From: Paracoccaceae bacterium
GTDB lineage: Bacteria > Pseudomonadota > Alphaproteobacteria > Rhodobacterales > Rhodobacteraceae
Length of the DNA stretch: 39,569 bases
Reading direction: 5' to 3'
Assembly: GCA_007695345.1 (NCBI GenBank)
Contig: REDZ01000063.1
Location: 1-39,569, forward strand
Shown: in pieces, positions 17,165 to 25,981 of the stretch
Numbering within the stretch: the first letter of the stretch is position 1
Layout: every line of letters starts with the position of its first letter
Made by a program: the position numbers and the translations under genes
Notes under the pieces: generated by a model
The model's input: only the letters and a program-made list of their open reading frames with translations
The model's database searches: none
What the model was told of the DNA's origin: nothing

Positions 17165-19542
17165 GCGGATCGCGTCTCATGCAGGATGAAGTCCAGCCCG
17201 TCGCGCTTTTCCGGTGCAGGCGCGGTGCCTGTCACCTCGTCCATATCGAAATCCGCGCCAAAAGCCAGCATATGCACGGGCTCTTCCTCTGCTGGCCCGC
17301 GCTCTGCCCGGCGTCGCCGCCGGGCGGGTTCGCGGATCAGTTGCCCGATGACATGCGGAATGGTCCGCAAGCTCAGCCAGATGACATAGATCAGCCCCGA
17401 CAGCAGGCCGCGGGCGCGTGTGTCATCCTCGCGCATCCCGCGCCATGTCTCGCTATCGGCAAAGATCAGATGCGCCACGGCAGAACGCGCCTTGAGCGGC
17501 TGGTCAGGCAGGAAATACAACCCGAATTCCAACCCATCCTCACCCTGCGACACTGCGCGGATTTCTGCGGCGATATCGGCCTCCATCGGGCGCGTCTTGT
17601 CAAATTGCGGGCGCACGGTCAGCCGCGCGCCCGGTTCCAGCTTTTGCGTCCAGTCCGGGGCGGCGTCATCACCATCAGCAAGCGGCAGACGCAGCTTTGC
17701 CCCGCCGGTCGAGGCGTCAATGATCATGCCCTCGCGCTCATGCGCGCCCGGCCCGTCGGCCTGCAGCGACACCATGGCCGGGGTGCACACTGGCAGGCGT
17801 GGCACACCGCGGCGCTGCCGTTTCTCGCAAATCGCCCCCAGCGCCAGCGCCGTCAGCAGAAAGTTGAAGATCGCCCAGCCGCCCACCACCTCGATCGTGG
17901 TGCGGTCGCCGGGAAACATGATCCAGCGCGCCACTGCCGCCGCCAGTCCCGCTGCCAGCAGCAGGAACAGCACCAGAAGCGGCATGTAGATGGGCGAGAT
18001 CAGATCCTCGTTCAGGGTTTCATCCTTGGCCGTCACCGCGAATTTCGCGGCCCGTGGACGCAGGATGGTCTTCAGGATCTGCGTGCCCAGATAGGGGGCC
18101 TGCGCGACCTCGTAAACCTCGGAAATCAGGGGCCATCGCAGATGCCCGAACAGCGCATTCTGCACCAGAAAGCTGACCAGCAGATAGCTGACCATATAGA
18201 CCAGCACCTCTTCGCCGGTCGCGACAAAAATCTCCAGCCCGAAGAACAGGTAGAACAACGGGATCACCAGAAAGCTCAGGCGCACCAGCGGAAACAGCCA
18301 GAAGCTCATGGAATTGACGTAGCACAGCCGCTGCGGCAGCGAGAGGCCACGCCGGAAAAGCGGGTTCTTCAACAGCAGCATCTGCACCATGCCAGTCGCC
18401 CATCGCCCGCGCTGCTGGATAAAGGTCGCGAATGTCTCGGGCTGCAACCCTGCGATCATGGCGCGGTTCACATACATGCTGTCCCAGCCACGGGCGTGAA
18501 TATCCAGCGCGGTTTCGGCGTCTTCGGTGATCGTTTCACCGGAAAAACCGCCCGCCTCATCCAGCGCCGATCTGCGCAACACGGCAGCCGAGCCGCAGAA
18601 AAATGCGCCCTTCCAGCGGTCCAGCCCACGATGGATGTTGGCATAAAACATCTCGTTCTCGGCAGGGCAGTCGCGTGCCAGCCCCAGATTGCGCTGGATC
18701 GGGTCCAGATTGATGAAGAAATGCGGCGTCTGGACAAGGAACAGACGCGGGTTTTCCACGAAATAGCCCACCGTGCGGGCCAGAAAATCGCGGCTGGGCA
18801 CATGGTCGGCATCGAACACAACGACCAGATCACCATCCAGCTTTTCCAGCGCGGCACTCATATTGCCGGCCTTGGCATGTTCGTTGCGCGCGCGGGTGCT
18901 GTAGACAACACCCAGTTCGCGGCACATCTCCTGCAACTCGACGCGGCGTTTTCTTGCACCCTCTGCGATCTTTGGGTCGGTATGGTTGCAACGCTCATCC
19001 GTGCCGCCATCATCGCACAGCACGACCGTCAGCCGGTCGGGCGGGTAGAAGATCTGCTTGGCCGCCGACAGCGTGATGCTCAGCATTTCGGTCGGCTCAT
19101 TATAGGATGGCACCAGCACATCAACGCGCGGCAGGTCCTTGGCCAGCACCTTGGCGGGCAGCGGGTGATCGACCGGATCGGCATTGATGAAGGCGGTCAG
19201 GAAAAATACCGCGATGGCATAGGTTTCGACCAGAAACAGCAGCAGGGCCACGGCAAAGGATGCAGGCGCGTCGATGGCAGGCAGGGTATCGGTCAGCCGC
19301 CAGATCCAGTAGCGCAGGATCAGCATGCTGGCCGTCGCAAGCATGATCAGGCGCGGCACCATATGGTTGCGGGCAAACGGCTTTGTCAGCAGTACAATGA
19401 CAACCGCGACAATGCCCAGCAGCGCCTGCACCTGGGTCGAGGTCGGCGTGCTGGCCAGCACCAGCACCGCCACGATCAGGATGGTCCAGGCCAGCCCCAG
19501 CAGCAGGGCCACGCCCCGCCGCGATGTCGTCGCCACCGTCAT
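17161..19542 (-). CDS. bcsA: Cellulose synthase catalytic subunit A (GT2 with PilZ domain)
   Basis: 793 aa, close to the 788 aa of the structurally solved Rhodobacter sphaeroides enzyme. It polymerises UDP-glucose into beta-1,4-glucan and secretes it through its own channel. Seen: N-terminal membrane helices, the GT2 domain with CDDGGTDERC, the FDADHVPSRDF motif (Asp244 and Asp246), TEDAETALDIH, and the acceptor-site motif QQRGRWATGM. After further membrane helices a PilZ domain follows with the c-di-GMP motifs RGVPR and DASTGG, so activity should depend on c-di-GMP. The gating loop FAVTAKDET is conserved. It overlaps its neighbours by four bases on both sides. Confidence 0.97.
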   Translation of the reverse strand: MTVATTSRRGVALLLGLAWTILIVAVLVLASTPTSTQVQALLGIVAVVIVLLTKPFARNHMVPRLIMLATASMLILRYWIWRLTDTLPAIDAPASFAVALLLFLVETYAIAVFFLTAFINADPVDHPLPAKVLAKDLPRVDVLVPSYNEPTEMLSITLSAAKQIFYPPDRLTVVLCDDGGTDERCNHTDPKIAEGARKRRVELQEMCRELGVVYSTRARNEHAKAGNMSAALEKLDGDLVVVFDADHVPSRDFLARTVGYFVENPRLFLVQTPHFFINLDPIQRNLGLARDCPAENEMFYANIHRGLDRWKGAFFCGSAAVLRRSALDEAGGFSGETITEDAETALDIHARGWDSMYVNRAMIAGLQPETFATFIQQRGRWATGMVQMLLLKNPLFRRGLSLPQRLCYVNSMSFWLFPLVRLSFLVIPLFYLFFGLEIFVATGEEVLVYMVSYLLVSFLVQNALFGHLRWPLISEVYEVAQAPYLGTQILKTILRPRAAKFAVTAKDETLNEDLISPIYMPLLVLFLLLAAGLAAAVARWIMFPGDRTTIEVVGGWAIFNFLLTALALGAICEKRQRRGVPRLPVCTPAMVSLQADGPGAHEREGMIIDASTGGAKLRLPLADGDDAAPDWTQKLEPGARLTVRPQFDKTRPMEADIAAEIRAVSQGEDGLEFGLYFLPDQPLKARSAVAHLIFADSETWRGMREDDTRARGLLSGLIYVIWLSLRTIPHVIGQLIREPARRRRRAERGPAEEEPVHMLAFGADFDMDEVTGTAPAPEKRDGLDFILHETRSA

Positions 19543-20204
19543 GGCAACGGGGCCGCCAGCGGTGACAGCGGGCGCAGCCCGCCATCAGGTCCAGAGCGCG
19601 CCGAGGCGCCCAATGTCGCAGCTGCCGCATCCAGCGGCGCAAGCGCCTGTTCGGCATTGCCGCGCACGCAATTGCGCATCACGACATCCATCGCCCCTGC
19701 GCCATGCGGGATCACCCGGTGCCGGGGCGTCAGGCGGCGCAACGCAAAGACACAGGATGTGCCGGCCCCGCTGGTCCATTCCGCCCAGATCAGCGCGCCC
19801 GCGTCATCCTCTATACTGCGCATCGTGGCCAGATCATCGGTTGTAAAGGGCGCGGGCACCCCGCCCGCCTGCTCGATGATCCGGTCCATCCGCATCACAC
19901 CGGGCGGGGTGCCCGCCACAGTCCGAAGATAGATCTGATTGTCACCCGGAAGAACCGTCTCATTGCGCAGCGCAAGCCGTTGTTCCCGCTCGCGCCCGTG
20001 CTCACGTTCCATCGGCATGAGGGATTGGGGCACATGAATCCACGCCCGCTGCGCCGGAATGACCCGCCATTCGGCCAGGTTCTCGGCTCCGCGCGCTTCG
20101 TCCAGGGCAGACTGCATGTTTGCGCATCCCGTCAGGACGAGCGTGATGCCAAAAAATGCCCATCTGGCAAGACAATGCATACTCCTCCGCGAAGGCCACG
20201 ACAT
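19539..20204 (-). CDS. bcsN: Lipoprotein upstream of bcsA, BcsN-like
   Basis: 221 aa. The N-terminus is a lipoprotein signal (ARWAFFGITLVLTGCAN) with the lipobox LTGC, so the protein is probably anchored to a membrane facing the periplasm. The remainder has a TSCVFALRRLTP segment and a later CVRG, which could form a disulfide. Position directly before bcsA (4-bp overlap), size and layout resemble BcsN, a protein of alphaproteobacterial cellulose operons with no settled function; the match is by memory and not certain. Two starts are possible: ATG 20204, with GAGGG 10 nt upstream, or ATG 20180, whose GGAGG lies only 3 nt away. Confidence 0.65.
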   Translation of the reverse strand: MSWPSRRSMHCLARWAFFGITLVLTGCANMQSALDEARGAENLAEWRVIPAQRAWIHVPQSLMPMEREHGREREQRLALRNETVLPGDNQIYLRTVAGTPPGVMRMDRIIEQAGGVPAPFTTDDLATMRSIEDDAGALIWAEWTSGAGTSCVFALRRLTPRHRVIPHGAGAMDVVMRNCVRGNAEQALAPLDAAAATLGASARSGPDGGLRPLSPLAAPLP

Positions 20205-20245
20205 GGATAGGTAGCCCTCTCACTCAACCCCTGATGGTTCGACAC

Positions 20246-20251
20246 TGTCAA
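20246..20251 (-). promoter_or_regulatory. Candidate -35 element of the cellulose operon
   Basis: A perfect TTGACA on the minus strand lies about 42 bp before the first gene of the bcs operon and runs into GACA-G-TGTC, a short inverted repeat. No good -10 hexamer is found at 16-18 bp, so an activator-dependent promoter is possible. Only the hexamer is seen; the rest is inferred. Confidence 0.3.
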
Positions 20252-20333
20252 TTTTGCAACTTTAGATCAAGCAGCCGCATCCATGAATTCATTTGTTTTT
20301 CACGAGTGTGGCGCAATGCACATAGCCGCAATT

Positions 20334-20359
20334 GCCCCGCCCGGATGTCCGGGCGGGGC
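20334..20359 (-). terminator. Hairpin after the pirin gene
   Basis: A perfect 11-bp G/C stem (GCCCCGCCCGG and complement) with the loop ATGT lies about 30 bp after the pirin stop. No long T-tract follows on the minus strand, so it is a probable but not classical terminator. It also shields the bcs operon from upstream read-through. Confidence 0.55.
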
Positions 20360-20390
20360 TGCGGCGTGACAGGGTTGCACAGTGGCGCGG

Positions 20391-21323
20391 TCAGGGCAGG
20401 GGGATGTGTTCGTCCCGGTCATCGGGGGGCAGATCGAACTGGCCCTCACCCCAGCGCGCGGCGCGCCATTCCTCTTTGGCGGCCTCGATCTTCTCGCGCG
20501 AGGAGGCGACGAAATTCCACCAGATATAGCGTGGCCCGTTCATCGTGGCACCACCAAGGGCCATCATGCGCGCGCCCTCGGTCCCGGCGCGCACCGTGAT
20601 CCTGTCACCCGGCCGGAACACCATCATGCGCCCGGCCTCATAGCGCTCACCCGCAATCTCGACAGCGCCCTGGGTGATATACAGCGCGCGATCCTCATGC
20701 TCATCGGGCAGGGGAAAGCGCGCACCGGGCGCCAGCATGACATCCAGATAGAACGTGTCCGACAACATGCGCGCCGGGGCCGAGGCGCCATAGGCCGAGC
20801 CGAGAATCAGCCGCGCCGTGATGCCATTATCCGTGATTTCCGGCAGCGTGTCGCGGCCATGATGCTCGAATGTCGGCAGATCATCCTCATGCGCCTCTGG
20901 CAGCGCGATCCAGGTCTGGATGCCGAACAGGTCGGACGGACCCTTGCGCGCGGCCTGTGGCGTGCGTTCGGAATGCGTCACACCGCGCCCTGCAACCATC
21001 CAGTTCAGCGCACCCGGCTCGATGATCTGATCGGCGCCGGTGCTGTCGCGATGGTGAAACGCGCCGCGATACAGATAGGTCACGGTGCCCAGCCCGATAT
21101 GCGGATGCGGGCGCACATCGATGCCCTGCCCGGTCAGAAACTCTGCCGGGCCCGCCTGATCGAAAAAGATGAAAGGCCCGACCATCTGCCGTTTCGGCGC
21201 GGGCAGGGCGCGGCGCACCTCGAACCCGCCGATATCGCGCGCACGCGGGACGATCACCGTCTCGATGGCATCGGCGCCGATATCATCGGGGCAACCGGGC
21301 TCCAGTGTCGGATTCCAGCTCAT
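20391..21323 (-). CDS. Pirin family protein
   Basis: 310-aa double cupin. The N-terminal cupin has the iron-binding set PHPHIGLGTVTYLYRG with the further His and Glu in GRGVTHSERTP. Bacterial pirins are Fe-dependent and some cleave quercetin-like flavonoids; others act as redox-sensing partners. The start at 21323 (ATG) has GCGGAG eight bases upstream and is preferred over the GTG at 21332. It is divergent from a dioxygenase-hydrolase fusion gene, which points to a role in handling quinone or flavonoid stress; this is contextual inference. Confidence 0.92.
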   Translation of the reverse strand: MSWNPTLEPGCPDDIGADAIETVIVPRARDIGGFEVRRALPAPKRQMVGPFIFFDQAGPAEFLTGQGIDVRPHPHIGLGTVTYLYRGAFHHRDSTGADQIIEPGALNWMVAGRGVTHSERTPQAARKGPSDLFGIQTWIALPEAHEDDLPTFEHHGRDTLPEITDNGITARLILGSAYGASAPARMLSDTFYLDVMLAPGARFPLPDEHEDRALYITQGAVEIAGERYEAGRMMVFRPGDRITVRAGTEGARMMALGGATMNGPRYIWWNFVASSREKIEAAKEEWRAARWGEGQFDLPPDDRDEHIPLP

Positions 21324-21502
21324 CTCTTGCACTCCGCGTTTCGGTGCAGCCGCGGCTGCGCAGGGATTTCACCCGATATAATACATCTGCCATGCACAGC
21401 CGACCCGCGCCATGGTGTGGCCTGGCGCGCAGCCCATGTGCGTGGCAGCGGCACGCGATCCATGGCACAAAGCGTAACAAGCGTCAGCACAAGGTCAATC
21501 GC

Positions 21503-23026
21503 ATGAGCGAGGGCATTCATCATATCACGGCAATCACCGCGAGTGTGCAGGCGAATGTGGATTTCTACGCAGGCTTTCTGGGGTTGCGGCTGGTGAAACA
21601 GACCGCCGGTTTCGCCGATGGGGCGCAACTGCATCTGTTCTATGGCGATGCGGCGGGCAGCCCCGGCAGTCTGATCAGCTTTCTGGTCTGGGAAGCGGGC
21701 GCGCGGGGGCGGACGGGGTTCGGCCAGCCCTCGGAAATCGCGCTGGCCGTGCCGCCCGACAGTATCGGCGACTGGCTGGCCCGCGCGCTGGCTGCCCAGG
21801 TGCCGGTCGACGGACCGTCGCATGAATTCGCAGAACCTGTCCTGCGGCTGAAAGACCCGGACGGGCTGATCGTCAAGATGGTCGGCACGAACATGCCAGC
21901 CGCCGCCCCGCTGCCCCACAAGCAGGCCCCGACACGGCTGCGCGGGGCCACGCTTCTCAGCGCTGTGGCCGATGACAGCGCCGCCTTCCTGACCCGCTTC
22001 GGCTATCGCGAGGTCGCGCGCGCAGGGGCCATCCGGCGCATGGCGTCCACGCGCGATGTGATCGATCTGCGCGACGCTGCAGGCTATGTGCCCGCGATCC
22101 CCGGCACAGGAATGATCGACCATGTCGCCTTTCGCGCGCCGACCGAGGCAGCGGTCGATACCATGGCCAGACACCTTGATCAGGCCGATCATCTGACCGG
22201 GCTGCGCGACCGGCGCTATTTCCGATCGCTCTATGTCCGCGACCCCGGCGGGCTGCTGTTCGAACTTGCCAGTGACGGCCCCGGCCTGGGCGTCGATGAA
22301 AGCCCCGATCAACTGGGCCGGACACTGATGATCCCACCCCATGACACACCGCGCGCGGCAGAGCTGCGCGTGAAACTGCCGCAATTCGCCCTGCCGGGCG
22401 AGGAAAGGATGCCCATGCGTGATCTTGCCTTCACCCACCGGATCCACCACCCCGACACGCCTGACGGGTCCGCGATCATTCATCTGCACGGCACGGGCGG
22501 GGATGAAAGCGACCTGATGCCGCTTGCGCACAGCATTGCCCCCAACGCGGTGCTGGTGGGCGTGCGCGGGCGCTCCACCGAGGAAGGGATCAACCGGTGG
22601 TTCCGCCGTTTCGATGCCATCACCTATGATCAGGATGATATCCGCGCCGAGGCAGAGGCGTTCACCGGTTTTGTCGAAGGCGCCGTGCGCAGCTACGGGC
22701 TGGACCCCGACAAGCTGCATTTTCTGGGCTACTCGAATGGCGCGAACCTGCTGGGCGCGGTGATGTTGCTGCATCCCGGTGTGGTCAAACGCGCGATCCT
22801 GTTGCGCGGGATCGCCGCGCTGTCTGCGCCACCAAAGGCCGATCTGAAGGGCACGCATGTTCTGATGGCATCGGGGATGCAGGACCCGTTCGCGCAATTC
22901 GCCCCGCCGCTGGAAGCCGCGCTGAAGGACAGTGGCGCAACAGTCGATGCGCGCACCCTGCCCACGGGCCACGGGCTGACCAGCGCTGACCGTGATCTGG
23001 CGGCAAGCTGGTTGTGGGGCCTGTAA
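21503..23026 (+). CDS. Fused VOC ring-cleaving dioxygenase and alpha/beta hydrolase (MhqO-MhqD-like)
   Basis: 507 aa. Residues 1-270 form two vicinal-oxygen-chelate modules of the MhqO/PcpA type: metal ligands are expected from GIHHITAITA (His6/7), DHVAFRAP (His207) and LLFELASDGPG (Glu254). Residues about 310-507 are a phospholipase/carboxylesterase-type hydrolase: IIHLHGTGGDESDL for the oxyanion hole, nucleophile Ser411 in GYSNG, Asp461 in GMQDP and His490 in TGHGLT. Bacillus uses separate MhqO dioxygenase and MhqD hydrolase proteins for hydroquinone detoxification; here both are one chain. The ATG at 21503 is chosen because it starts the first VOC strand; the longer frame has no matching content. 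Confidence 0.9.
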   Translation: MSEGIHHITAITASVQANVDFYAGFLGLRLVKQTAGFADGAQLHLFYGDAAGSPGSLISFLVWEAGARGRTGFGQPSEIALAVPPDSIGDWLARALAAQVPVDGPSHEFAEPVLRLKDPDGLIVKMVGTNMPAAAPLPHKQAPTRLRGATLLSAVADDSAAFLTRFGYREVARAGAIRRMASTRDVIDLRDAAGYVPAIPGTGMIDHVAFRAPTEAAVDTMARHLDQADHLTGLRDRRYFRSLYVRDPGGLLFELASDGPGLGVDESPDQLGRTLMIPPHDTPRAAELRVKLPQFALPGEERMPMRDLAFTHRIHHPDTPDGSAIIHLHGTGGDESDLMPLAHSIAPNAVLVGVRGRSTEEGINRWFRRFDAITYDQDDIRAEAEAFTGFVEGAVRSYGLDPDKLHFLGYSNGANLLGAVMLLHPGVVKRAILLRGIAALSAPPKADLKGTHVLMASGMQDPFAQFAPPLEAALKDSGATVDARTLPTGHGLTSADRDLAASWLWGL

Positions 23027-23036
23027 GAACGCGAGG

Positions 23037-23063
23037 GGGGGGCGGTGACGCCCCCCGCTCTTT
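23037..23063. terminator. Terminator between convergent dioxygenase genes
   Basis: A stem GGGGGGCG/CGCCCCCC with the loop GTGA lies in the 36-bp gap between two convergent stops and is followed on the plus strand by GCTCTTT. It probably ends both transcripts. Confidence 0.65.
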
Positions 23064-24004
23064 CAATCGAGCGGTTTCAGGCCAGCCTCGATCGCGGCGC
23101 GGCGCGGCGCCAGGAACGGGGGCAGCGACAGCGACTCGCCCATCGTCTCGAACGGTTCATCCGCGTCAAAGCCGGGGCCGTCCGTGGCCAGTTCGAACAG
23201 GTTGCCGCCCGGTTCGCGGAAATAGAGCGAGCGGAAATAATACCGCTCCACCTCGCCGGAATTTGGCACCCGAAACCCGCTGACCCGTTCGGTCCACGCG
23301 CTCAGCGCGGCGCGGTCGGCGACGCGAAAAGCCACATGATGCACCGCCCCCGCGCCCTGCTGCGCGACCGGCAGGCCGGGTTGCACAGCCACATGCAGCT
23401 CTGCCGCGGGGCCGCCCGCGCCCATTTCGAACACATGCACAGTGCCCGGCCCGTCCGGGTCGGGATAGCTGCGCGTCTCGCGCATGTTCATCACCAGCGT
23501 CAGCACCGCCGCTGTGGGGGCCAGATCGGGCACCGAAATCGTGATCGGGCCCAGCCCCCGGATCTGGTGTTCGGCGGGCACGGGGCTGCGATCCCATGGA
23601 TGGGTGTCGCCGGGGCCATCGGCCGTCAGGCGGAAGCGCTGGCCTTCGGGGTCTTCGAAATCAAGGCTGGCGCGGCCATCGGTCTGGCCGATCTCGGCCA
23701 CGTGCAGCCCGGCCTCGCGCAGGCGTGCTGCCCAGTAGTCCAGGCTCGCCTCATCCACGCGCAGCCCGGTGCGGCTGATGGAATGGGTGCCGCGCCGTTC
23801 ACGCGCCACGGGCCAGTCGAAAAACGTGATATCCGTGCCGGGAGTGCCCGCCCCGTCGGCAAAGAACAGATGATAGGCCGACGTATCGTCCTGATTGACG
23901 GTCTTCTTGACGCGCCGCAGCCCGAGGGTCTGTGTGTAGAACCGGTTGTTGGCGGGAGCATTCGCCGTGATTGCCGTCAGATGGTGAATGCCGGTCAGGT
24001 CCAT
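23063..24004 (-). CDS. VOC ring-cleaving dioxygenase (MhqO/MhqA-like)
   Basis: 313 aa with two VOC modules. Metal-ligand segments are [10 protein letters not shown] (about 5-14), VHHVAFRV and [12 protein letters not shown]. Relatives open hydroquinone-type rings or act on glyoxal-like adducts. The ATG at 24004 has a strong AGGAGG nine bases upstream; the frame continues upstream without support. It is convergent with the dioxygenase-hydrolase fusion gene and shares the motif style of its N-terminal half, so the two may be paralogues of a quinone-detoxification group. Confidence 0.92.
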   Translation of the reverse strand: MDLTGIHHLTAITANAPANNRFYTQTLGLRRVKKTVNQDDTSAYHLFFADGAGTPGTDITFFDWPVARERRGTHSISRTGLRVDEASLDYWAARLREAGLHVAEIGQTDGRASLDFEDPEGQRFRLTADGPGDTHPWDRSPVPAEHQIRGLGPITISVPDLAPTAAVLTLVMNMRETRSYPDPDGPGTVHVFEMGAGGPAAELHVAVQPGLPVAQQGAGAVHHVAFRVADRAALSAWTERVSGFRVPNSGEVERYYFRSLYFREPGGNLFELATDGPGFDADEPFETMGESLSLPPFLAPRRAAIEAGLKPLD

Positions 24005-24288
24005 CCCTGCCTCCTGTATCGTATTTCGGATCGGCACGGGCCATTGCCCATGCCGCCGTGATCGGTGCGCAAGTTAACACGCTGTGCAGCCTCGTCGAGC
24101 CATGGGCGCGCTCACCCCCTGTGCGCCGGTGCGGAACCGGGGCTGCGGTGTATCGGATGCCGGGCCGATCCCGTTGGCCGGCAATAATCCGCTGTATCCT
24201 GCCCGCGCGGGGTGGCTATGTCGCAGTTAATAGCGCCCGATGCCGATGACAGGCACAAACCCGTCTTGACGAATTGATGAGGTTGTCG

Positions 24289-24672
24289 ATGCGCGGGTTT
24301 TCACTGGTACTGGTCGATTTTGCTGTCGTGGCACGGGATATCGCCGTGACCCTGCAGCAATTCGATCTTGGCGCGCCCCGCATCAGCCTAGCGCATGACG
24401 AGGCGATTGGCTGGATGACAAGCCAGGATATCTGCCGGAACATCCGGCTGGCAGTTATCCAGTCCAGCCCCGACGCCTTTGTGCGCTCCGAACTGTGCAC
24501 CTTGCTGGAATCGGCGAAAAGCAAGGTGATCCTGCTGGTGGAAAACCCCGATCAGGCGAAAGCATCGCGTTTCCCATGCCTGACGCTGCCATTCTTTACC
24601 GAGGATCTGGAAGCGCTGATCGAGCGGGAATTCACCCTTCAGAGCAGCGGGCGTTCCGGTGGTGTGCCATGA
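24289..24672 (+). CDS. Hypothetical protein with receiver-like fold pattern
   Basis: 127 aa, not recognised. The order of strands and helices (FSLVLVDFAVVARDIAVTLQ, then RLAVIQSSPDAF, then KVILLVENP, then CLTLPFFTEDLEALI) looks like a small alpha/beta receiver-type domain, with an Asp after the first strand. The usual phosphoacceptor Asp after the third strand and the active-site Lys are not evident, so if it is a receiver it is a degenerate one. The ATG at 24289 has GAGG six bases upstream; an ATG at 24277 is possible. Its 3' end overlaps the convergent Crp/Fnr gene by 34 bases. Confidence 0.65.
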   Translation: MRGFSLVLVDFAVVARDIAVTLQQFDLGAPRISLAHDEAIGWMTSQDICRNIRLAVIQSSPDAFVRSELCTLLESAKSKVILLVENPDQAKASRFPCLTLPFFTEDLEALIEREFTLQSSGRSGGVP

Positions 24673-25370
24673 TCCATCATCGCGATATCGCTCAGCGCCT
24701 GCGGATCATTGACACGCAATTGCGTCCCGTCCCAGCGCACATGGGGGCGCAGTTGCGCCAGTGTCTTGTTGGTATGCACCAGTGACAGGCCCAGCGCATC
24801 GGCCAGATCGCGCTGCTTGAATGGAAAGGGCACACTGTCGTCGCTGACAAGGTCCAGCGCGCTTAACCGCGAATAGATCTTCATCAACGCCCAGGCCATG
24901 CGCTCGCGCGCATCGCGCTGCCCCAGCGTGGTGATGATCTCGCCCAGGAAATGCTCTTCCGCGGCAGCGATCCAGACCAGCGAATAGGCGCGTTGCGGGC
25001 TTTCGTTGAACAGTTCGGACAGGCGCGATTTGGAAAACCTGCACAACACCATGTCACTGGCCGCGATGGCCGTGGACGCAGCCTCGGCGCTCAGCACCGC
25101 CTGCAGACCGATCGTGTCGCCGGGAAATATGAAGTTCACAAGCTGCCGGTCGCCATTGGGCAGATACCTGTAACGCGCCCCCTGCCCGTGCCGGGCCGTG
25201 TAGAACACGTCCATCTCTTCACCCTCGTGATAGATCACCTGACCAGTCTCGAACCGCTCTTCGCCCACGCGGAACTTTTTCATGAATTCCAGCTCATGCT
25301 CGGAGAAGGGCGAAAACAGGCCTTTCCGGCGGAGCGGACAGATTTCACAAGGGTGCAAGGACGCGTTCAT
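24639..25370 (-). CDS. Crp/Fnr family transcriptional regulator
   Basis: 243 aa. A cyclic-nucleotide-binding-type beta-barrel (about 20-140, with FETGQVIYHEGEEMDVFY and FIFPGDTIGL) is followed by a C-terminal winged helix whose recognition region is FKQRDLADALGLSLVHTNKTL (about 186-206). Cysteines are C8 and C11 (CEIC) and one in VLCRF; a 4Fe-4S FNR needs four, so oxygen sensing by a classical cluster is not supported. The ATG at 25370 is preferred to the GTG two codons earlier. It lies downstream of a terminator and next to stress-response genes, so it may link redox or nitrogen-oxide signals to them; this is inferred. Confidence 0.88.
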   Translation of the reverse strand: MNASLHPCEICPLRRKGLFSPFSEHELEFMKKFRVGEERFETGQVIYHEGEEMDVFYTARHGQGARYRYLPNGDRQLVNFIFPGDTIGLQAVLSAEAASTAIAASDMVLCRFSKSRLSELFNESPQRAYSLVWIAAAEEHFLGEIITTLGQRDARERMAWALMKIYSRLSALDLVSDDSVPFPFKQRDLADALGLSLVHTNKTLAQLRPHVRWDGTQLRVNDPQALSDIAMMDHGTPPERPLL

Positions 25371-25397
25371 CGACACCTACCTGTCTGAACCAGGAAT

Positions 25398-25428
25398 AAA
25401 ACCGCTCGCGGCCCGGTCAGGCCGCAAG
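25398..25428 (-). terminator. Terminator overlapping the DUF2383-like stop codon
   Basis: A 9-bp stem with one G-U pair (25405-25413 with 25420-25428) and a 6-nt loop includes the stop codon of the upstream gene, and is followed on the minus strand by a T4 run. Confidence 0.6.
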
Positions 25429-25917
25429 CCGTGTCATCAGCGCGTCAACCTCCGCGACATGACGCGCAAGCATCGCATCGGCATCAGCGGGCTGCGTTTG
25501 TTTCTGTGCAGCGTAGTAGGCGTCAAGGACATGCTTTTCGCCTTCCTTGATCTGCTCGATGACATTCTCGGAAATCACGTCGAACCACGACCGCACCTCT
25601 ATCGCCACGCGGTTCACAGTGGCGAAGAAGGTGCCATCCTTGGCCGGGTCGCGCCCGGCCTCCGCCAGGTATCGCGCCAGTTCCTTCTCGTGGCTCTGGT
25701 GCATGTCCAGCAATTCCTGCGCGGCGGGGCGCAGCTTGGTGTCGGCCTTGGCCACCAGCTTGTCATAGCCCTTGACCGCATCGGCAACGCGGGTGTGCAC
25801 TTCCGCAATCAGGTCAAGGCGTGCAGCCTCGTCCGGCGTCTCGTCGCTGATGTTGGGAACAGCAGGGGCGTCAGGGGCCGCCTTCGGGTGCATGTGCTTG
25901 ATATCTGTCGCTTTCAT
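25417..25917 (-). CDS. DUF2383-like four-helix-bundle protein
   Basis: 166 aa, almost entirely helical and rich in Lys, Asp and Glu. The layout resembles PA2169-type (DUF2383) proteins with a ferritin-like four-helix bundle: helices near 34-60 (ARLDLIAEVHTRVADAVKGY), 72-90 and 106-135 (RSWFDVISENVIEQIKEGEK). The start at 25917 is fixed by GGAGG seven bases upstream. It follows the DUF1328 gene across a terminator, under the same upstream EcfG-type promoter, so it is probably a stress-induced protein. No reaction is known for the family. Confidence 0.75.
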   Translation of the reverse strand: MKATDIKHMHPKAAPDAPAVPNISDETPDEAARLDLIAEVHTRVADAVKGYDKLVAKADTKLRPAAQELLDMHQSHEKELARYLAEAGRDPAKDGTFFATVNRVAIEVRSWFDVISENVIEQIKEGEKHVLDAYYAAQKQTQPADADAMLARHVAEVDALMTRLAA

Positions 25918-25940
25918 TTCAAAACCTCCGTGCCGTTGCG

Positions 25941-25972
25941 AAAAACGGCCACCCCTGCGTGCAGGGGTGGCC
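25941..25972 (-). terminator. Intra-operon terminator after the DUF1328 gene
   Basis: A perfect 11-bp stem GGCCACCCCTG with a 4-nt loop (25947-25972), followed on the minus strand by GTTTTT. It lies between the DUF1328 stop and the next gene, so the downstream gene depends on read-through or on its own promoter, which I cannot see. Confidence 0.8.
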
Positions 25973-25981
25973 ATGGCCTGA

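Noticed and set aside
14789-19932. Very long open frames on the plus strand opposite the cellulose genes (over 850 codons each)
   Set aside because: They lie antisense to bcsA and bcsB, have Arg/Gln/His-rich composition typical of GC-driven shadow frames, and show no family motif.
21377-21382. Perfect TATAAT between pirin and the dioxygenase-hydrolase gene
   Set aside because: No -35-like hexamer lies 16-18 bp away on either strand, so I do not call a promoter.
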